Positions 14,820 through 19,448 of a DNA stretch of 19,448 nucleotides are shown here, in pieces. The stretch spans positions 1,976 to 21,423 of the forward strand of contig NZ_DCAO01000036.1 in assembly GCF_002311515.1 (NCBI RefSeq), in the 5' to 3' direction. Both the position numbers and the translations under genes were made by a program. The notes under the pieces are model-generated. The model did not search any database. It worked only from the letters and a program-made list of their open reading frames with translations, and had not been told where the DNA came from. Origin of the DNA: Thalassospira sp. UBA1131. GTDB lineage: Bacteria; Pseudomonadota; Alphaproteobacteria; Rhodospirillales; Thalassospiraceae. The first letter of the stretch is position 1. Each line of letters begins with the position of its first letter.

Positions 14820-14918
14820 TCAGACAGAAAGGGCAGCCCATGTGCTGCCCTTTTTTATTGGTCTGACTTATGGCCGAAACAGCCTTGCCGCCGGATGTTC
14901 GAACGTTACCCGACCATC
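14820..14918. repeat. Direct repeat, right copy (terminator plus amidohydrolase 3' end)
   Basis: Same-orientation partner of 202-299. Here the 58 identical bases (14861-14918) are the genuine end of an intact gene, whereas in the left copy they are an orphan fragment. The hairpin part differs mainly in its loop and by one extra T. Confidence 0.9.
14828..14856. terminator. Terminator between convergent patD and amidohydrolase genes
   Basis: AAAGGGCAGC (14828-14837), a six-base loop and GCTGCCCTTT (14844-14853) form a strong stem followed by a T run on the plus strand. On the minus strand the stem is followed by TTTCT, so it may serve both converging operons. It is a diverged copy of the hairpin at 202-247. 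Confidence 0.85.
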
Positions 14919-16088
14919 TTTCATGCCCCAGATCGGGCGACTGATTTCCGAGACCACTTGTGCGCGGCTTTGGGCGGGGAGGACGATGAAGCTTGCGGCT
15001 TCGCCGACCGCAATTTTGCTGGATCGGCCGAGAAGCTTGGCCGGGGCGTCGGACACCATGGCAAAGCAGTTTTCAAGTTCGGCCTCGGTCGCGAGCTGAC
15101 TGACATTGGCATACAGATTTGCCATGCGCGACAGCGAACAATCGCCATAAGGCGTAAACGGGTTCAGCACATTATTCGTCGCAATCGTGCAGCACACACC
15201 ATGGGCGGCAAACTTGTGTGCCGGGGCCACGCCGCAGGGTACGGAATGATCATGATCGCGCCCGGTCAGGAAAAGGTCGGTTGCGGGCAACACGGTCAAA
15301 CCGATCCCGGCATCGCGCATGATGGCAATCGTGTCTTCAAGTTCGGGTTTGGGCAGCACCGACAGTTTGGTCACATGCCCGATCATCACGCGGCCCTGCC
15401 AGCCAAAGGCGATGGATTGTTTTGCCACTTCATCCAAATGCCGCCAGCTGGCATCCAGATCGAAATCCAGATGGAAATCGAGATCGACATCATAGTCGCG
15501 CGCCATTTCAAAAAGACGCAGGATCTGGCCATTTGGGTCGGTATCCATATAGGGGCAACCGCCCAGCAAATCCGCACCACTATCCAATGCCTGGCGCAAC
15601 AGTTCCTCGGTGCCGGGATAGTTAAACAGTCCTTCCTGGGGGAAAACGCAAATTTCGATATCCATTGCCCAGGCATAGTCGGCCTTAAGCCGCTTGATGG
15701 CGTTGAAGCCCGCCAAGCCGATGCCCGGATCGATTTCGACATGGGTGCGCACCGCATTGGTGCCCTCGGTAATTGCCTTTTCAATCACGCGGGCACCGCG
15801 GGCGTAAATGTCATCCTCGGTAAAGCCGCTTTTGGCGTTGGCGACCGCACTGATTGCGCCCTGAAGCGTGCCGGTTTCGTTTTTGGCCCGGTCAAGGATG
15901 CAGGCCTTATCAAGGTGGATGTGGCTTTCAACAAAGCCGCAACTGATCAGCTGGCCCGCTGCATCAAAACTTGGCGTATCCCCGGCAATCGACTGGGCGA
16001 TCTCGACAATTTTGCCATCCGCCACGGCCAGATCGACAAGCGCATTCTCACCACTCAGGCAGGCGTTCCTCACCAGATAATCAAGCAT
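14868..16088 (-). CDS. Amidohydrolase, cytosine deaminase-like, with altered catalytic residues
   Basis: A 406-residue metal-dependent hydrolase of the CodA/AtzC branch. The start is the ATG at 16088, overlapping the upstream transporter stop by eight bases; it gives MLDYLVRNACLSG, the usual first strand, while a longer start at 16151 lies inside the transporter gene. Metal-ligand motifs present: His56-x-His58 in ESHIHLDKA, His206 in DFHLDFD and His238 in GHVTKL. The CodA acid Glu (H-x-D-E) is Phe209 here. The aspartate that CodA and AtzC carry in SDN/HDD before the DP-x-x-P-x-G loop is Asn305 (ATNNVLNPFTPYGD). The enzyme is therefore not an ordinary cytosine deaminase; it may act on another amide or ring, or use different chemistry. 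Co-transcription with a Liv-type importer suggests that its substrate is imported. Confidence 0.8.
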   Translation of the reverse strand: MLDYLVRNACLSGENALVDLAVADGKIVEIAQSIAGDTPSFDAAGQLISCGFVESHIHLDKACILDRAKNETGTLQGAISAVANAKSGFTEDDIYARGARVIEKAITEGTNAVRTHVEIDPGIGLAGFNAIKRLKADYAWAMDIEICVFPQEGLFNYPGTEELLRQALDSGADLLGGCPYMDTDPNGQILRLFEMARDYDVDLDFHLDFDLDASWRHLDEVAKQSIAFGWQGRVMIGHVTKLSVLPKPELEDTIAIMRDAGIGLTVLPATDLFLTGRDHDHSVPCGVAPAHKFAAHGVCCTIATNNVLNPFTPYGDCSLSRMANLYANVSQLATEAELENCFAMVSDAPAKLLGRSSKIAVGEAASFIVLPAQSRAQVVSEISRPIWGMKDGRVTFEHPAARLFRP

Positions 16089-18645
16089 TCTCGTGTGTTT
16101 CCTGTTTTGGTTTCTTATCGCCTTGTTCCGAGCCCCCCAGATAGGCGGCAATCAGGCGTTCATCTTTTCTCAGCTCGGATGCCTTGCCTTTGGCAACCAG
16201 CTGCCCCTGTTCAAGGACATAGGCATAATCAGCCACCGAAAGCGCCATGGTCGCCATCTGATCGACCAGAAGGATGGTGACCCCTTCGTCGCGCAATTCG
16301 CCCAGAATGGCATAGAGTTCCTCGACCATGGCCGGGGCCAGACCAAGCGATGGTTCATCAAGCAACAGCGCCTTTGGCTTGGCGACCAGACCACGGGCGA
16401 TTGCCATCATTTGCTGTTCGCCCCCGGACAACAGACCAGCCGGGCTGTTGATGCGATCGCGCAGACGCGGGAAGCGGTTCAGGATGGCTTCAAGTTCATC
16501 CGAACTGACAGGTTTGGGTTGCTTATAGGCCCCCAGTTCGATGTTTTCGCGGACGGTCAGTTCCGGGAAGACCTGACGGCCTTCAGGCACCAGAACCAAG
16601 CCCTGTTCGACGATCTGATGCGGGGCAAGGTCATGAATATATTCGTTATTGAGAACGATCTTGCCATCCACCGGGCGGAGCAACCCGGCCAGTGCGGTCA
16701 GGAAGGTCGACTTGCCCGCACCGTTTGCCCCCAGAAGTGCAACCATTTCACCCTGCCGGACCTTAAGATCAATGGAATGCAGAACCGGTGCGGCGCCATA
16801 GCCAGCCGTCAGGCGCAGGGTTTCAATCACCGGAGAGTACCCGGCCTCGAACGGGATCGGGCGCGGGCGGGCCTTCATTTCGCCGTCACCAAGGTAGGCC
16901 GCGATGACCTGCGGGTCGTTTTGCACGGCCTGCGGGGTGTCAAAGATGATCGGGGTTCCGGCATCCACGGCCAAAATATGATCAGAAATGCCCATGACCA
17001 TTTCCATGTCATGTTCAACCAGCACCACCGTAATTCCGGCATCGGCCAGTTGGCGCAGCAATTTGGCCAGTGACACCTTATCGGCATGCATCAGGCCAGC
17101 AGCCGGTTCATCGAGCAACAACACACCGGGTTTGGTCGCGAGCGACCGGGCAATTTCAACCAGCCTGCGATCCACATGCGGCAGGTCACCGGCACGGGCA
17201 TCGATATCGCCATGATAGCCACAAAAGGCCAAAAGTCCGGCGGCATGGTTGCGGTTGGCATCCGATGCAATCGCACTGAACGGCTTGCCAAAGCGACCGA
17301 CCGGAAGACCGGCAATGACGTTGTCGATCACCGACATGTTTTCAAACAGACGGGTCGCCTGGTAGGTGCGCGCAATGCCATTGCGCGCGGCAAAATCGGT
17401 TGGCTTGCCTGCGATATCCTGATCCCCGATGCGAACAACACCTTCGGTCGGTTTGTAAAATCCGCTGATGATATTCAAAAGTGTGGTTTTACCTGCCCCG
17501 TTCGGACCAATGATGGATGTGACATCGCCCGGCTTGGCGGTAAAGGAAACGGCATTGACCGCCTTCACCCCGCCAAAGGCGATGGACAGATTTTCAACCA
17601 CCAGACCGTCTGATTTGGCGTAATCCTTAAGGCCTGCCTCAATCTCGTGCGCCGGGGTGGCGGTGACACCGCGCTTGGTCAGCGGGATGAAGCGTTCGAT
17701 CACGCCAACAATCCCGCGCGGGGCAATCAGCAACACGACAATCAAAAGTCCGCCAAAAATCAGCAGGCGGTATTCGGCAAAGTCGGCCAGCAGTTCGGGC
17801 AACAACACCGAAACCGATGCACCGACCAGCGGCCCCAGAACCGTACCCGCCCCGCCCAGAATGACGGCAAACAGATAGAGGATCGACTGGCTAAGCGGGA
17901 AGTTTGACGGTGCGATAAACATCATAAGCGGCGCAAAAAGTGCACCGGCGAGCCCCGCCATGGCCGCCGCAATCGCAAAGCCGGTCGCCTTGACGGCAAA
18001 GGCGTTATAACCCAGCGAACTTGCGGCAATTTCGGCATCACGCATGCTGGTCATCGCCATGCCCCAGCCACTTGTTGCCAGACGACGAAACGCAAAAAGC
18101 GCGACCCCGGCCAGAACGACACACAGCATCACAAGGTCACGTTCGCTAAACATATAGCCAAACAGGTCGGGCATCGGGAAACCCATCAGGCCGTTTTGCC
18201 CGCCGGTCAGTGCCCGCCATTCAATCGCGCCATGTTCGACGATAAAGGCAAAGGCAATCGTCACCATGGCAAGAAACGGCCCCGCCATCCGCACAGCCGA
18301 AAGTGCCAGGACACAGCCCGCCAACCCGGCAATCACGGTCGATGCAATCAGCGCCATCCAGAAATTAAGCCCGGCCAGCGTCAGGATGGCACTGGCATAG
18401 GCCCCGATGGCAAAGAACCCGACCTGCCCCAGCGACACCAGCCCGGTCAGGCCATACAAAACATTCAGCCCGACACACAAAACGGTGGTGATGGCGACAA
18501 GGCCGATGACGAACTGGGTATAGCCGCCCGTGATCGTCACACCGATCAAACCGGCGATGATGGCGGCCAGAATGGTGGCATCAAGGGCGATGGATTTATT
18601 GAGTTTGGGCATCGGGTTTTTGAATTTAATATCGCGTTTCATCAT
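16081..18645 (-). CDS. Fused HAAT-type ABC transporter: LivM permease + LivG ATPase + LivF ATPase
   Basis: A single 854-residue open frame containing three normally separate proteins. Residues about 20-320 are a LivM permease (YGLTGLVSLGQVGFFAIGAY and LAGALFAPLM segments, ending ...IAPRGIVGVIERF). Residues about 347-590 are a LivG ATPase: Walker A GPNGAGKTT 380-388, Walker B LLLDEP 509-514, EHD switch with His545, but signature LPHVD (488-492) instead of LSxGQ. Residues about 606-838 are a LivF ATPase: Walker A GANGAGKST 639-647, signature LSGGE 739-743, Walker B 760-765, with Gln796 at the switch position. Linkers are charged and Pro-rich (around 325-345 and 590-605). The ATG overlaps the livH stop (TGATG) and the gene overlaps the amidohydrolase gene downstream. 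With LivH it should form an importer for an amino acid, amide or related solute. The binding protein gene is not in the window. Confidence 0.93.
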   Translation of the reverse strand: MMKRDIKFKNPMPKLNKSIALDATILAAIIAGLIGVTITGGYTQFVIGLVAITTVLCVGLNVLYGLTGLVSLGQVGFFAIGAYASAILTLAGLNFWMALIASTVIAGLAGCVLALSAVRMAGPFLAMVTIAFAFIVEHGAIEWRALTGGQNGLMGFPMPDLFGYMFSERDLVMLCVVLAGVALFAFRRLATSGWGMAMTSMRDAEIAASSLGYNAFAVKATGFAIAAAMAGLAGALFAPLMMFIAPSNFPLSQSILYLFAVILGGAGTVLGPLVGASVSVLLPELLADFAEYRLLIFGGLLIVVLLIAPRGIVGVIERFIPLTKRGVTATPAHEIEAGLKDYAKSDGLVVENLSIAFGGVKAVNAVSFTAKPGDVTSIIGPNGAGKTTLLNIISGFYKPTEGVVRIGDQDIAGKPTDFAARNGIARTYQATRLFENMSVIDNVIAGLPVGRFGKPFSAIASDANRNHAAGLLAFCGYHGDIDARAGDLPHVDRRLVEIARSLATKPGVLLLDEPAAGLMHADKVSLAKLLRQLADAGITVVLVEHDMEMVMGISDHILAVDAGTPIIFDTPQAVQNDPQVIAAYLGDGEMKARPRPIPFEAGYSPVIETLRLTAGYGAAPVLHSIDLKVRQGEMVALLGANGAGKSTFLTALAGLLRPVDGKIVLNNEYIHDLAPHQIVEQGLVLVPEGRQVFPELTVRENIELGAYKQPKPVSSDELEAILNRFPRLRDRINSPAGLLSGGEQQMMAIARGLVAKPKALLLDEPSLGLAPAMVEELYAILGELRDEGVTILLVDQMATMALSVADYAYVLEQGQLVAKGKASELRKDERLIAAYLGGSEQGDKKPKQETHENA

Positions 18646-19448
18646 CAGACCTTCTTGATCGCAGCACGGCCAAACAGGCCGCTTGGTTTGACGGTCAGAA
18701 CCGCGATCACAAGCGCGAAGACGACGATGAAGGTGTAGGACGATCCGAGGTAGGTGGTCACACCGGCCTCAACCAGGCCATAGATAAAGCCAGCCAACAT
18801 GACGCTATAGGCCGATGTCATGCCGCCCAGAATGGCAACCGCAAAGGCCTTGAGACCAAAAAGCGTGCCCATATCCGAATGCACCGAAAACAGCGGAGCA
18901 ATCAGAAGCCCGGCACACCCGGCCAGCATCGATGAAATGGCAAAGGATCCGGTCACCATCAGGGTGGTGTTGATCCCCATCAGCTTGGCCGCCTGAAGGT
19001 TCTGCACCACCGCCAAAAGGGCGCGGCCCTGACGGGTATGGCGGAACAGGGCATGCAGTGCGAGTGCCACACCAATGGCAGCAATCGGGATCAGGATTTG
19101 TTGCGGGTAAACGCCGGTGCCAAATACGTTCCAGCTTTCACCGACAAGGGCCGATGGCAGGGTGCGCGGTTCGTTGCCAAAGGTGAATAGCACGGCGTTA
19201 TCAAGCAGAATGCCGCCCGCGACAGTCGCCATCAGCCAGGCTTCCGAATTGCGAATGGCAAACGGACGGACAAGGAAAAATTCGACCATGATACCGGCAA
19301 GCCCGCAGCACAAAATGGCCAGCGGATAACCGACAATGACCGGAAAACCGTATCGTTCGCAGAACACAAAGCCCAGAACAGCGCCCAGCATCACCATCGA
19401 TCCTTGCGCGAAATTGACCTTGGAGGACACCGAATAGGTGATCTGGAA
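18645..19448 (-). CDS. livH: HAAT-type ABC transporter permease LivH (5' end beyond window)
   Basis: The frame is open from the right edge of the window to the TGA at 18645-18647, giving 268 residues. It begins FQITYSVSSKVNFAQGSMVMLGA, matching the family segment normally preceded by about 20-25 residues, so a short N-terminal part is missing. A GTG at 19430 is in frame but lies inside the conserved segment and is not the start. Further family features are VRPFAIRN, RQGRALLAVVQNLQAAKLMGIN (the cytoplasmic loop that contacts the ATPase) and VAILGGMTSAYSVMLAGFIYGLVE. About eight hydrophobic helices are visible. Its stop overlaps the start of the fused LivM-LivG-LivF gene, so the two permease halves are made together. 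A substrate-binding protein gene is expected upstream. Confidence 0.92.
   Translation of the reverse strand, partial: FQITYSVSSKVNFAQGSMVMLGAVLGFVFCERYGFPVIVGYPLAILCCGLAGIMVEFFLVRPFAIRNSEAWLMATVAGGILLDNAVLFTFGNEPRTLPSALVGESWNVFGTGVYPQQILIPIAAIGVALALHALFRHTRQGRALLAVVQNLQAAKLMGINTTLMVTGSFAISSMLAGCAGLLIAPLFSVHSDMGTLFGLKAFAVAILGGMTSAYSVMLAGFIYGLVEAGVTTYLGSSYTFIVVFALVIAVLTVKPSGLFGRAAIKKV

Noticed and set aside
14895..16280. 461-codon plus-strand frame opposite the amidohydrolase
   Set aside because: Composition is typical of an antisense shadow (rich in His, Gly and Ile without domain motifs). The minus-strand protein has catalytic motifs and is coupled to the upstream gene.
16093..17073. 326-codon plus-strand frame opposite the LivF/LivG region
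   Set aside because: No motifs, and it is opposite well-conserved ATPase domains.
16081..18645. The triple fusion as an artefact of adjacent overlapping genes
   Set aside because: The reading frame is continuous through both linkers with no stop or frame change.

Overview
The window looks like chromosomal DNA from a moderately GC-rich Gram-negative alphaproteobacterium, perhaps a marine Rhodospirillales type such as Thalassospira. That placement is inferred from gene content (TRAP transport, polyamine ABC transport, Liv-type ABC transport) and general protein character; no rRNA or marker gene confirms it. Nearly all the DNA is coding. I see no tRNA, rRNA, CRISPR array, transposase or integrase.

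Layout. (1) 1-198: the C-terminal end of a sensor histidine kinase, closed by a strong hairpin terminator. (2) 364-2132, minus strand: an XRE-cupin regulator followed, with likely translational coupling, by an FMN-dependent L-2-hydroxyacid dehydrogenase. (3) 2133-2535: a 403-base divergent control region with two AT-rich dyads, a putative promoter and a long leader hairpin. (4) 2536-7909, plus strand: a TRAP transporter (dctP, dctQ, dctM), a pyruvate-type class I aldolase of the DapA/NanA family and an FAD-linked D-2-hydroxyacid dehydrogenase, closed by a UUCG-capped terminator. (5) 8050-8958: a LysR regulator. (6) 9154-14803: a complete five-gene set matching E. coli ydcS-ydcT-ydcU-ydcV-patD (polyamine ABC importer plus 4-aminobutyraldehyde dehydrogenase), with two large hairpins between the binding-protein and ATPase genes. 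(7) 14868-19448, minus strand: part of a branched-chain-amino-acid-type (HAAT/Liv) ABC importer, livH (cut by the window edge) and a LivM-LivG-LivF triple fusion, translationally coupled to an unusual cytosine-deaminase-like amidohydrolase.

How the genes may work together. The TRAP module plus one L-specific and one D-specific hydroxyacid dehydrogenase plus an aldolase suggests uptake of a hydroxy acid in either stereo-form, oxidation to a 2-oxo acid, and aldol cleavage releasing pyruvate. The ydc-like module would import a polyamine and carry the aldehyde step to GABA. The Liv/amidohydrolase module would import and hydrolyse a small amide or N-heterocycle.

The most notable structural signal is a direct repeat of about 98 bp bracketing nearly everything from the end of the kinase gene to the end of patD. 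Its identical 58-bp part is the 3' end of the amidohydrolase gene, so a fragment of that gene's tail (249-299) lies about 14.6 kb from the intact gene. This suggests that the two catabolic modules between the repeats form an inserted or rearranged cassette. Other points of interest are the triple ABC fusion, whose sequence departures would all fall in one composite ATP site, and the amidohydrolase, which lacks two residues normally essential in cytosine deaminase.
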